Positions 9,009 through 15,716 of a stretch of 64,000 nt of DNA are shown here, piece by piece (positions within the stretch are counted from its first letter, which is position 1; every line of letters starts with the position of its first letter). The notes beneath the pieces are model-generated. The model made no database searches, was not told the DNA's origin, and was given only the letters and a program-made list of their open reading frames with translations. This stretch comes from Parapedobacter koreensis (GTDB taxonomy: Bacteria > Bacteroidota > Bacteroidia > Sphingobacteriales > Sphingobacteriaceae): the NCBI RefSeq assembly GCF_900109365.1, contig NZ_FNZR01000001.1:744001-808000 (forward strand). The letters are read 5' to 3'. Made by a program: the position numbers and the translations under genes.

Positions 9009-9033
9009 CTTATAATTTAAGGAGGAACAAAAC

Positions 9034-9669
9034 ATGAGCTTACGATTGGGTGATACCGCGCCAAACTTCAAGGCGGTAACAACAATAGGAGAAATTGATT
9101 TTTACGATTACACGGAGGGCAGCTGGGTGGTATTGTTTTCGCATCCTGCTGACTATACGCCGGTATGTACGACAGAATTGGGGCGTACCGCCCAATTAAA
9201 GGCGGAATTCGACAAGCGCAATGTGAAGGTGTTGGCCGTGAGCGTAGATCCACTGGATAAACACACTGGCTGGATCAATGATATCAATGAAACACAAAAT
9301 ACCGAGGTGAATTTCCCGCTGATTGCCGACGAGGATCGCAAGGTTTCCGAATTGTATGACATGATTCATCCCAATGCCTCCGCAACAGCTACCATCCGTT
9401 CTGTATTCATCATCGGGCCGGATCGGAAGGTCAAACTTACCCTCACCTACCCTGCTTCAACCGGCCGCAATTTCCAGGAGATCCTTCGGGTGATTGATTC
9501 GCTGCAGCTCACTGCCGATTACAGCGTGGCCACGCCAGCAGACTGGAAGCATGGTGAAGATGTCATTGTGGTGCCTGCTGTCCCTACGGAGGAAATTCCG
9601 GCGAAGTTTCCGAAAGGGCATACGATCATCAAGCCTTATCTGCGTACAACACCGCAGCCAAATCTTTAA
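9034..9669 (+). CDS. 1-Cys peroxiredoxin (Prx6-type)
   Basis: Thiol peroxidase of 211 residues that reduces hydrogen peroxide and organic peroxides in the cytoplasm. The peroxidatic Cys45 is in PVCTTELG, and no second cysteine is present, so it must be recycled by an external thiol. The C-terminal extension (about 165-211) is typical of the Prx6 group, distinguishing it from AhpC. Start codon choice is secure because of the strong AAGGAGG site nine bases upstream. It has a well-matched promoter and operator-like palindrome and ends at a shared hairpin terminator. Confidence 0.95.
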   Translation: MSLRLGDTAPNFKAVTTIGEIDFYDYTEGSWVVLFSHPADYTPVCTTELGRTAQLKAEFDKRNVKVLAVSVDPLDKHTGWINDINETQNTEVNFPLIADEDRKVSELYDMIHPNASATATIRSVFIIGPDRKVKLTLTYPASTGRNFQEILRVIDSLQLTADYSVATPADWKHGEDVIVVPAVPTEEIPAKFPKGHTIIKPYLRTTPQPNL

Positions 9670-9675
9670 ATAAAA

Positions 9676-9707
9676 AAAGCGGTTGGGCCATCAGCACCAA
9701 CCGCTTT
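9676..9707. terminator. Rho-independent terminator between convergent genes
   Basis: AAAGCGGTTGG (9676-9686) pairs perfectly with CCAACCGCTTT (9697-9707) around a 10-base loop. Read on the minus strand the hairpin is followed by a run of U, making it a strong terminator for the protease gene; on the plus strand it lacks a U run but would still mark the end of the peroxiredoxin transcript. Confidence 0.85.
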
Positions 9708-9726
9708 CGTTAGTTCACAAAGTCCA

Positions 9727-10827
9727 CTAAAAGACCCTTACCAAATACACGTAATCCTGTACCCGCTTTATCTGTTCGGTCCGCCGAAGACCGTTGAGTG
9801 TATTCCGTTTGTTGATGGTCAGCTTGCTGGCTAATGAATCCATTGGAATAGCGGATATGGATTTCAATAGGGCTTCGGTTTTGATAGCGAATGATGCCCC
9901 ATCAATGCCCGTCTGCTTTCCGCTAATGATACCGATAACGTTGCCCTTGCTATCAAGTACAGGCCCGCCACTGTTTCCGGGATTGACCGGGATAGACAGC
10001 TGGTACGCCGTAGTATCCCCGGCGTAGCCGGTACGCGAGCTGAGGTAGCCCTGGCCATATACAACCTCATCGCGGGGAAATCCGATGGTATATACATCCT
10101 CGCCAAGTTCCGAAGGCGACTCTTTAAAGGTGTACGGGGTAGTTTTCAACGCTTTGAAAGTGCTATCACGGATATATAACATGGCCACGTCATTGCTGGG
10201 ATCCTCATAAATCACGTCAGCCCTGAACAATTCTCCCTTCGTGTTTTGCAAATGCACCGAATCCGCCCCCTTTATCACATGGTAATTCGTCACGACATAA
10301 CCATTGGCCGATAGGAGGAATCCCGTGGCACCAAAATGGCTTTCAGCCTGCCCTCCCCGCTGCTTTTCGCTATTGATATTGCGTATCACCGCGTTTTGTG
10401 CATTGACGTTTTTCTTTACCGTATTCATGTCCCGCTTCAACTCACTGTAGTTGGTTGTGGTCTTTAGTATCGTTTGATAATACCCCGATAACCACAGGGT
10501 TGAAAACACCGCTACCACTGCCACGCTTGCGGCAATCAACGAGTTGATCTTATACTTGTTCCACAACGTCACAAGCAGCGGTTGACGCTGGATTGTAGTC
10601 ACTGGAATGGCCTGATGGTCGGCCATGACCGCAGACAACGTACGTTTAAATACTACCCGATCTGCATGGTCTTTCAATTGCTGTAAAAACAACCGATGGG
10701 TCGCCAGCCGTTCAGCAGCAGCATGGTCTTGCTCGCAGTACTGTTCAAAAGCACTACGCTCCGCACTATCCATTTCCTCATTGAGGTAGCGCTCAGCCGA
10801 TGTTATAAATTCCTGTTCGTTCATCAT
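9727..10827 (-). CDS. Membrane-anchored trypsin-like serine protease with anti-sigma-like N-terminus
   Basis: Predicted single-pass protein of about 366 residues. The first ~70 residues (NEQEFITSAERYLNEEMD onward) are acidic, helical and resemble the cytoplasmic part of Bacteroidota anti-sigma factors. One TM segment follows (INSLIAASVAVVAVFSTLW), then a short helical linker and an HtrA/S1C-like trypsin domain with His in TNYHVIKG, Asp in SNDVAMLY and Ser in NPGNSGGP. No PDZ domain is seen. An upstream TTG start (10851) is possible, but ATG 10827 gives a 7-bp gap after the sigma gene stop. Directly downstream of an ECF sigma gene, it may act both as membrane tether for sigma and as a periplasmic stress protease; that dual role is inference. 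Confidence 0.88.
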   Translation of the reverse strand: MMNEQEFITSAERYLNEEMDSAERSAFEQYCEQDHAAAERLATHRLFLQQLKDHADRVVFKRTLSAVMADHQAIPVTTIQRQPLLVTLWNKYKINSLIAASVAVVAVFSTLWLSGYYQTILKTTTNYSELKRDMNTVKKNVNAQNAVIRNINSEKQRGGQAESHFGATGFLLSANGYVVTNYHVIKGADSVHLQNTKGELFRADVIYEDPSNDVAMLYIRDSTFKALKTTPYTFKESPSELGEDVYTIGFPRDEVVYGQGYLSSRTGYAGDTTAYQLSIPVNPGNSGGPVLDSKGNVIGIISGKQTGIDGASFAIKTEALLKSISAIPMDSLASKLTINKRNTLNGLRRTEQIKRVQDYVYLVRVF

Positions 10828-10834
10828 ATCCGAT

Positions 10835-11410
10835 TCACTTAGTTGCCGCAAAAAATAGTTTTTTTAACCGCTGCAAGCATTTGTATTTTTGGTTTTTCGC
10901 ATTATCTGCGTTGGTATATCCAAATTTTTCACAAATTTCCTGCATGGACAAATTCAACACATAAAAATCGTGGATAATGGTTCGACAGGGTTCCCCCAAT
11001 TTATCCAACGCCTGCTCCATTAACGAAAGTTGCACATCCCGTTCCCGGTGCACTGCCAAATCCTCTTCTACAGGAATGATTTCCTCATAATCGCTCACAT
11101 CGTAGAATGTCCGCCCTTGGCTTGTCAATTGCTTGAGCCACAGCCTTCGGCATACGGAGTAAATATAGGTTTTTAACTTACTGCTCAATGCAAAATTACC
11201 CTGCTTAATTTTATCATACAGCACAATAACCGCCTCTTGAAATACATCCTTCGCCTCTTCTTCCGTACCGTTGTTTTGCACCACCATGTTCAGCACCATC
11301 GGGAAATAATCCTTATATAATCCTGATAGTACGGAAGCATCGCCAAGGGCAATGCCGTCAACGGTTTTCTGATCAATTTCCGGTATGGCAGACTTGCTCA
11401 ATTTACTCAC
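10835..11410 (-). CDS. ECF-type RNA polymerase sigma factor
   Basis: 191-residue sigma-70 family factor. Region 2 spans about 25-95 (contains AKDVFQEAVIVLYDKI) and region 4 about 130-185 with the helix-turn-helix around LNLSMQEICEKFGYTN. It belongs with extracytoplasmic-function factors. It is followed after 7 bp by the membrane protease with an anti-sigma-like N-terminus, its probable regulator. A TAGGTTTG box (minus strand, 11454-11461) lies about 45 bp upstream but no -33 element is clear. Confidence 0.92.
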   Translation of the reverse strand: MSKLSKSAIPEIDQKTVDGIALGDASVLSGLYKDYFPMVLNMVVQNNGTEEEAKDVFQEAVIVLYDKIKQGNFALSSKLKTYIYSVCRRLWLKQLTSQGRTFYDVSDYEEIIPVEEDLAVHRERDVQLSLMEQALDKLGEPCRTIIHDFYVLNLSMQEICEKFGYTNADNAKNQKYKCLQRLKKLFFAATK

Positions 11411-11536
11411 TTATTAATACGCTTTTACCCCAAATAGTAACCCATATCCTCTCCAAACCTAACACATTTTTTTCATTTTTCGTGAGCCGTGTATTTTTTG
11501 TTAATCCCTATCTTAGCGGCAAATTTAAGGAAGGCC

Positions 11537-12511
11537 ATGTACGACACCACGATATTGCAGCAGCGAATAGCCCAGGGACTGGCGGAAATTGATATGCCTG
11601 ATTTTCCGCAAAATCTCTACGGGCCTATCAACTACATGCTGCAGATTGGGGGCAAGCGTATCCGGCCCCTGCTTACGTTGATGGCAGCCGATCTATTTTC
11701 GATTGATGAGATGGATAAAGCCCTGCCCGCAGCATTGGCTGTCGAGCTGTTTCACAACTTCTCACTGATGCACGATGACATCATGGACAACGCCCCACTG
11801 CGTCGCGGACAGCAAACGGTGCACGAGAAATGGAACCCCAATATCGCTATCCTCTCCGGCGACAACATACTCATCATGGCATATGCACAACTGGCAAAAT
11901 GCCCCCCAACCAAATTGCCTTCGCTCATGGACGCATTCAACACCATGGCAATGGAGGTGTGCGAAGGGCAGCAATTGGACATGGACTTCGAACACGCAGC
12001 ATCGGTCGGCATTGATGACTATCTCCAAATGATTCGGCTAAAAACGTCCGTTTTACTTGGCACGGCCTTGAAAATGGGTGCAATACTCGGGAATGCGGAC
12101 AACAATGACGCACAACTGATCTATGATTTTGGTGTCAACGTCGGCCTCGCTTTCCAATTGCAGGACGACATTCTGGACGTATACGGCGATCCCGCACAAT
12201 TCGGCAAGCAGCAAGGGGGGGATATCTTGGCCAATAAAAAGACATTCTTACTATTAAAAGCACTGGAAACAGCCGATACCGCTAACGCTGCCGAATTGGA
12301 CCGATGGCTCCACGACGATATCCACCCTACCGAAAAAATCAACGCAGTGACCGCCATTTATGACCGTCTTGGCGTAAGGCAACTTGCCGAGGCAGCCAAA
12401 CAAGCTTACGCCGATCGATCTTTTCAAACCCTGGAACATATAGCGGTCGATGCCCGCCGCAAAACCCCGCTTCAGACGTTGGCGCATTCACTAATCATGC
12501 GTACGCACTAA
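11537..12511 (+). CDS. Polyprenyl diphosphate synthase
   Basis: Trans-isoprenyl diphosphate synthase, 324 residues, condensing isopentenyl diphosphate with allylic diphosphates for quinone or cell-wall lipid precursors. GGKR is at 38-41, the first Asp-rich motif DDIMD at 80-84 and the second DDILD at 210-214. Phe75, five residues before the first motif, suggests a short product chain, but length cannot be fixed from this. I choose ATG 11537 over the ATG at 11489 because GGAAGG lies just before it and homologues begin here. Confidence 0.93.
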   Translation: MYDTTILQQRIAQGLAEIDMPDFPQNLYGPINYMLQIGGKRIRPLLTLMAADLFSIDEMDKALPAALAVELFHNFSLMHDDIMDNAPLRRGQQTVHEKWNPNIAILSGDNILIMAYAQLAKCPPTKLPSLMDAFNTMAMEVCEGQQLDMDFEHAASVGIDDYLQMIRLKTSVLLGTALKMGAILGNADNNDAQLIYDFGVNVGLAFQLQDDILDVYGDPAQFGKQQGGDILANKKTFLLLKALETADTANAAELDRWLHDDIHPTEKINAVTAIYDRLGVRQLAEAAKQAYADRSFQTLEHIAVDARRKTPLQTLAHSLIMRTH

Positions 12512-12867
12512 TACTTACTGTAATAATACCCTTCCGGCTTTCTATATGCCTGCTGGTCTCTTGATTAAACTCAAAGTTAACGATGATTTCCCAATTTTGC
12601 TTCATATTAATAGGATTTAATAGGGATATTATAGGTGTTTTATAGGGGAATTATAGGGCTAGACACCTATTATAAATCTTGAATATACTTATTATATTAT
12701 ATTTAACTTATATTTAATTAAATGAACACTGGCAAGTCTTCGAAAAATAGGTTGGGGATACGGAAGCTGGCAAAATAATTGCAGCTAAACACACAATCAT
12801 TTTATTATTACTTATTTTTCACTAACTTGTGCGTTTTGCAGGCCACAAATAAATGATATCCTAGCTT
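12512..12867. other. AT-rich 356-bp intergenic region
   Basis: No convincing gene. It holds five phased TAGG repeats (see next entry), an inverted CCTA copy at 12666-12669, and a very AT-rich stretch at about 12670-12725. Very short frames exist on both strands (for example 18 codons from 12722) but none looks coding. The promoter of the downstream amidase gene must lie near the right end; no clean TAnnTTTG was found there. Confidence 0.6.
12609..12658 (+). repeat. Five helically phased TAGG repeats
   Basis: TAGG occurs at 12611, 12621, 12632, 12643 and 12654, i.e. steps of 10, 11, 11 and 11 bp, each preceded by A or AT (units like TATAGGGGAAT). Spacing of one helical turn puts all copies on one DNA face, as in arrays bound by cooperatively acting activators. 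An 8-bp inverted match ATAGGTGT / ACACCTAT links the third unit to the region at 12662-12669. The binding protein is unknown. Confidence 0.55.
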
Positions 12868-13656
12868 ATGGAGATGGATGCACTAAAAATAACGACCTTC
12901 CAGGCTTATCTTTTTTGGGAAAATATCGATAAAAACCTCAGTAATCTGTCATTGAGGTTGTCAGCTATACGCGAAAAGACCGATTTAATCGTATTACCCG
13001 AAATGTTTAATACCGGTTTTACGATGAATGTGGCGCAATGTGCGGAAAAATCAGACGGAAAAACCATGCATTGGATGCTGGAAATGGCTCAAAAATATGA
13101 CTGTGTAGTAGCAGGCAGCCTTATCATTGAGGAAGCGGGCAAGTATTACAACCGGTTTGTGTGGATGACCAAAGATGGCAATTACATCAAATATGACAAG
13201 CGCCACCTCTTTGGTCTGGCTAAAGAAGATACGATTTTCACACCGGGCAACAAGCGCATTATTGTGGAGCTCAACGGCTGGAAAATATGCCCGATGATTT
13301 GTTATGACTTACGCTTTCCCGTCTGGTCGCGTAACCTTAATGCGGCATACGATGTTTTGTTGTATGTAGCCAACTGGCCGGATAAACGATCGGCCCACTG
13401 GCGTAGTCTCATCCCTGCAAGAGCCATCGAAAACCAGGCATTTGTCCTTGGTGTAAACCGTGTAGGCCACGATGGAAACGAAATTTATTATTCCGGCGGC
13501 TCCATGTGTATCTCTCCCGCAGGTGATGTCGTGTATTACAAACCCGAATATGAGGATTTGTACACATTTACCATCTACAAAAGGGATCTGGAGGATGTCC
13601 GCAGGGATTTGCCTTTCTTGAAAGACATGGATGACTTTAATTTAATCGTAAGATGA
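12868..13656 (+). CDS. Nitrilase-fold amidase, omega-amidase-like
   Basis: Carbon-nitrogen hydrolase of 262 residues. The catalytic triad is visible: Glu45 in LPEMFNTG, Lys111 in YDKRHLF and Cys145 in MICYDLRFP. The TGFTMN stretch and overall length fit the omega-amidase branch (YafV/Nit2), which hydrolyses 2-oxoglutaramate or 2-oxosuccinamate made by transaminases. Cytoplasmic, no signal peptide. The gene is alone on its strand, and a small hairpin follows it. ATG 12874 is an alternative start. Confidence 0.93.
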   Translation: MEMDALKITTFQAYLFWENIDKNLSNLSLRLSAIREKTDLIVLPEMFNTGFTMNVAQCAEKSDGKTMHWMLEMAQKYDCVVAGSLIIEEAGKYYNRFVWMTKDGNYIKYDKRHLFGLAKEDTIFTPGNKRIIVELNGWKICPMICYDLRFPVWSRNLNAAYDVLLYVANWPDKRSAHWRSLIPARAIENQAFVLGVNRVGHDGNEIYYSGGSMCISPAGDVVYYKPEYEDLYTFTIYKRDLEDVRRDLPFLKDMDDFNLIVR

Positions 13657-13667
13657 ACGGGGCGAAG

Positions 13668-13686
13668 TCCCGATGATCAATCGGGA
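13668..13686. terminator. Small hairpin between convergent genes
   Basis: TCCCGAT and ATCGGGA form a 7-bp stem around a GATCA loop, located between the amidase stop (13656) and the convergent gene ending at 13704. There is no clear U run on either strand, so termination is only suggested by position. Confidence 0.4.
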
Positions 13687-13703
13687 TATAAATACCTGCC
13701 TAA

Positions 13704-14093
13704 TTACTGGTAAGGCCGTTCGAGGATGGCCGATTTAATAATGGCATCACGCAGGTCAAAATCCCTTTCATTGCCGAAGGCACCAGCAGCTGTATCCTCC
13801 ATCACTTCCAAGCGTTGCACCGTGCGTTGTTGACGGGCTTTGCGTACGCGTTTCACTTCGTCTGCATCTATTGCACCGGAGTAATTTTCAAATGCGGGAT
13901 GGCGGGTGGATGGCCGCTGTTCAACGGTCATTTCCTTCGGGGATACGTCCACGGGGCGCTTTGCATTTTCTTCAGGCAAAGGAGGTTGGCCGAAATTCCG
14001 CTTCCGGGCCTTTTCCTGTTCCTTCTGGAAGTTGGCATACGCCTGAAAAGCAAAAACCACAATGGCAATTAATATTGGAATCAACGTCTCCAT
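13704..14093 (-). CDS. Small single-pass membrane protein, function unknown
   Basis: 129-residue protein starting METLIPILIAIVVFAFQ, giving one N-terminal TM segment (about 4-20), followed by a charged, Lys/Glu/Arg-rich cytoplasmic tail with a proline-containing linker and an RKARQQRT basic patch near 90-105. A longer frame starts at 14171, but the internal ATG puts the TM helix at the N-terminus as expected. It is divergent from the sigma gene at 14199 and not obviously related to it. I do not recognise a family. Confidence 0.7.
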   Translation of the reverse strand: METLIPILIAIVVFAFQAYANFQKEQEKARKRNFGQPPLPEENAKRPVDVSPKEMTVEQRPSTRHPAFENYSGAIDADEVKRVRKARQQRTVQRLEVMEDTAAGAFGNERDFDLRDAIIKSAILERPYQ

Positions 14094-14198
14094 CGCTATA
14101 AAGTTACGGAATAAATCTGACAATGTATTGTAGCGTTGATTTCCCACCTTTGTAACATATCGATCGGACACACGTCAAAGTGAGTGTAATTGCCGTTC

Positions 14199-14696
14199 AT
14201 GAGTAACCAACGACAACTGTTTCAGCGACTATTTGAAGACAACTCCAAAAAGGTGTACCACCTTTGCTATGGTTATACGGGCGATAGCGACTCGGCAAAT
14301 GATCTCATGCAGGAAACATTTATCAAGGTATGGCAAAACCTTGACAAATTCCGCAACCAATCGCAATTTTCAACCTGGATATACCGCATTGCCGTGAATA
14401 CCTGCCTCTCTTACCTGCGTACTGCAAAACGGCGGGCTACCGATGAACTCAACGATACAATCATCGAAAACTATACCGAAGAGCCCTCTGAAAAGCAAGA
14501 ACAAGTTGCCCTATTATACAGATCCATCGCACAACTGGAAGAAAACGAACGGATCATTATCACCATGGTACTTGATGAAATCCCCTACCCCGAGATAGCC
14601 GAGGTGGCGGGCATCTCCGAAGGAAATTTGCGGGTAAAAATACACCGGATAAAACACAAGCTAACAGAAATATACAATAGTAATGAAAGAGTTTGA
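14199..14696 (+). CDS. ECF-type RNA polymerase sigma factor
   Basis: 165-residue sigma-70 factor. Region 2 contains NDLMQETFIKVWQNL near 35-50 and the WIYRIAVNTCLSYLR segment; region 4 contains EIPYPEIAEVAGISEGNLRV near 128-147. A TTG nine bases upstream is an alternative start, but ATG 14199 is preferred. The gene overlaps the next one by 14 bp, so the two are co-translated and the partner is likely its membrane regulator. Confidence 0.92.
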   Translation: MSNQRQLFQRLFEDNSKKVYHLCYGYTGDSDSANDLMQETFIKVWQNLDKFRNQSQFSTWIYRIAVNTCLSYLRTAKRRATDELNDTIIENYTEEPSEKQEQVALLYRSIAQLEENERIIITMVLDEIPYPEIAEVAGISEGNLRVKIHRIKHKLTEIYNSNERV

Positions 14697-15282
14697 TGAG
14701 ATACAACAGCTTTGGCATCGGCAGGAGCCTGAGCCAAACGTTAGCTTTGAGGCAATTCTGAAGCGCATCAAGGGCAACAAAGCTGCACTGGCCAGAAAAC
14801 TATTGTGGCAGATTGTAGCCGTAGCACCGGCCACCATAATCCTGCTTTGGATGATTATCGCCGTACAATTTTCAACATGGACCACCTACCTGGCTTGCGT
14901 CATCATGGTAGGTTGCGTTTGCTATTATTTCTTCACGCAACTTGCCGACTACCACAACATCCGTAAAAGTCACCACCTGCTGGCCAAACCGCAAGATTAT
15001 ATCCATTATCTCAAGGCTTTCCAGCAAAAACGCAACCATTTCAATACACGTAACTACGCCGTATACGAAGCCTGTATCGCGGTCGCATTTGCCCTTTACA
15101 GTATTGAAATGTATTTTGTCTTACCTTTCTGGACTTTCGTTGGCTCAATTATTTTCATTGTCTTCTGGTTCCTTATCTGTCACTTTGTATTCATGAAACA
15201 ATACATCCACAGCGAAAATGAGCGTATTGAAGAGATGATCGAGAACCTGGAGCGGATAAAGGGACAGTTTAGGGATGCGTAA
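14683..15282 (+). CDS. Membrane protein coupled to ECF sigma factor, putative anti-sigma
   Basis: 199-residue protein with a cytoplasmic N-terminus (about 1-38: EIQQLWHRQEPEPNVSFE) and four hydrophobic segments near 40-62, 66-85, 125-145 and 148-168, ending in a charged helix. It has no recognisable zinc-binding HxxxCxxC motif. The 14-bp overlap with the sigma gene strongly suggests that it holds the sigma factor at the membrane; this is inference from position and topology, not from a known domain. Confidence 0.78.
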   Translation: MKEFDEIQQLWHRQEPEPNVSFEAILKRIKGNKAALARKLLWQIVAVAPATIILLWMIIAVQFSTWTTYLACVIMVGCVCYYFFTQLADYHNIRKSHHLLAKPQDYIHYLKAFQQKRNHFNTRNYAVYEACIAVAFALYSIEMYFVLPFWTFVGSIIFIVFWFLICHFVFMKQYIHSENERIEEMIENLERIKGQFRDA

Positions 15283-15288
15283 ATTTAG

Positions 15289-15441
15289 CGGTGTCGTTAT
15301 TCCAACAAAAACGTACCCACCGGTTTAATACACATCACGCCCGTATATAAGTTCAATTACCAAATCCTCAAAAGGGCCGACCAGATTAAAACCTATGCCT
15401 CGGCCTTCGGCATCAACCTGCAGGGTGTAGATGAGATTTAA
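15289..15441 (+). pseudogene. Possible coding remnant without start codon
   Basis: An open stretch ending at TAA 15439-15441 reads as plausible protein (for example YQILKRADQIKTYASAFG, then GVDEI and stop) but has no start codon and is limited upstream by an in-frame TAG at 15286-15288. It could be the tail of a decayed gene. I do not recognise the family, and chance is not excluded. Confidence 0.3.
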
Positions 15442-15488
15442 AGAAAATTGCAAGTCTCGTAAAAATCCCGACTATTCTCGTAAAGTTT

Positions 15489-15519
15489 TTTGCCGAAGGA
15501 AACCCGTTCATTATATTTG
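15489..15519 (+). promoter_or_regulatory. Promoter of the small peptide gene
   Basis: TTTG (15489-15492), exactly 19 bp, then TATATTTG (15512-15519): a full match to the Bacteroidota primary sigma consensus. Transcription would start near 15526, giving a 25-base leader before ATG 15551. Confidence 0.75.
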
Positions 15520-15550
15520 GATAGTAAGGCCTGCATTAAACGATTTAAAG

Positions 15551-15634
15551 ATGAATGCGTTAAACTTAAATTTCGGAGAAAAACTCAATAGAAAACAAAT
15601 GAAACCAATACTGTCCGGAGCAAACACCTGTTAA
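15551..15634 (+). CDS. 27-residue leader-like peptide (RiPP/bacteriocin-precursor-like)
   Basis: Encodes a 27-residue peptide: it opens with MNALNLNFGEKLNRKQM and ends KPILSGANTC. The alternating Leu/Asn N-terminus, the LxRKQMKxIL helix and the small-residue pair before the end closely resemble double-glycine-type leader peptides of Bacteroidota secreted or modified peptides (consensus LsreeMKkIxGG). Only four residues follow the SG site, ending in Cys, so it may be a truncated precursor or a very small signal. It has its own consensus promoter and is followed by a hairpin. No modifying enzyme or peptidase-exporter is nearby; the next gene is a thioredoxin-like lipoprotein. Function is inferred only from leader similarity. 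Confidence 0.5.
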   Translation: MNALNLNFGEKLNRKQMKPILSGANTC

Positions 15635-15647
15635 TGCAACCATTAAT

Positions 15648-15673
15648 AAGGCCGTTATGCTGTTAACGGTCTT
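15648..15673 (+). terminator. Hairpin after the peptide gene
   Basis: AAGGCCGTTA (15648-15657) pairs with TAACGGTCTT (15664-15673), ten pairs including one G-U, around a 6-base loop, followed by a moderately T-rich stretch. It would end or attenuate the peptide transcript before the lipoprotein gene. Confidence 0.6.
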
Positions 15674-15716
15674 ATCCTGTCTATTTTCATTGTAATTATC
15701 ACAGGCACAACGTTCG

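Noticed and set aside
9005-9012. Minus-strand TAAGTTTG as a divergent promoter for the EcsC gene
   Set aside because: The nearest -33-like sequence is only 15 bp away and the box overlaps the peroxiredoxin leader; not strong enough to report as a promoter.
12722-12778. 18-codon frame in the AT-rich region
   Set aside because: Too short, no promoter or ribosome binding site, and no resemblance to known small proteins.
15431-15634. 67-codon frame containing the small peptide
   Set aside because: Its first 40 codons lie upstream of and across the consensus promoter and look non-coding; only the part from ATG 15551 is credible.
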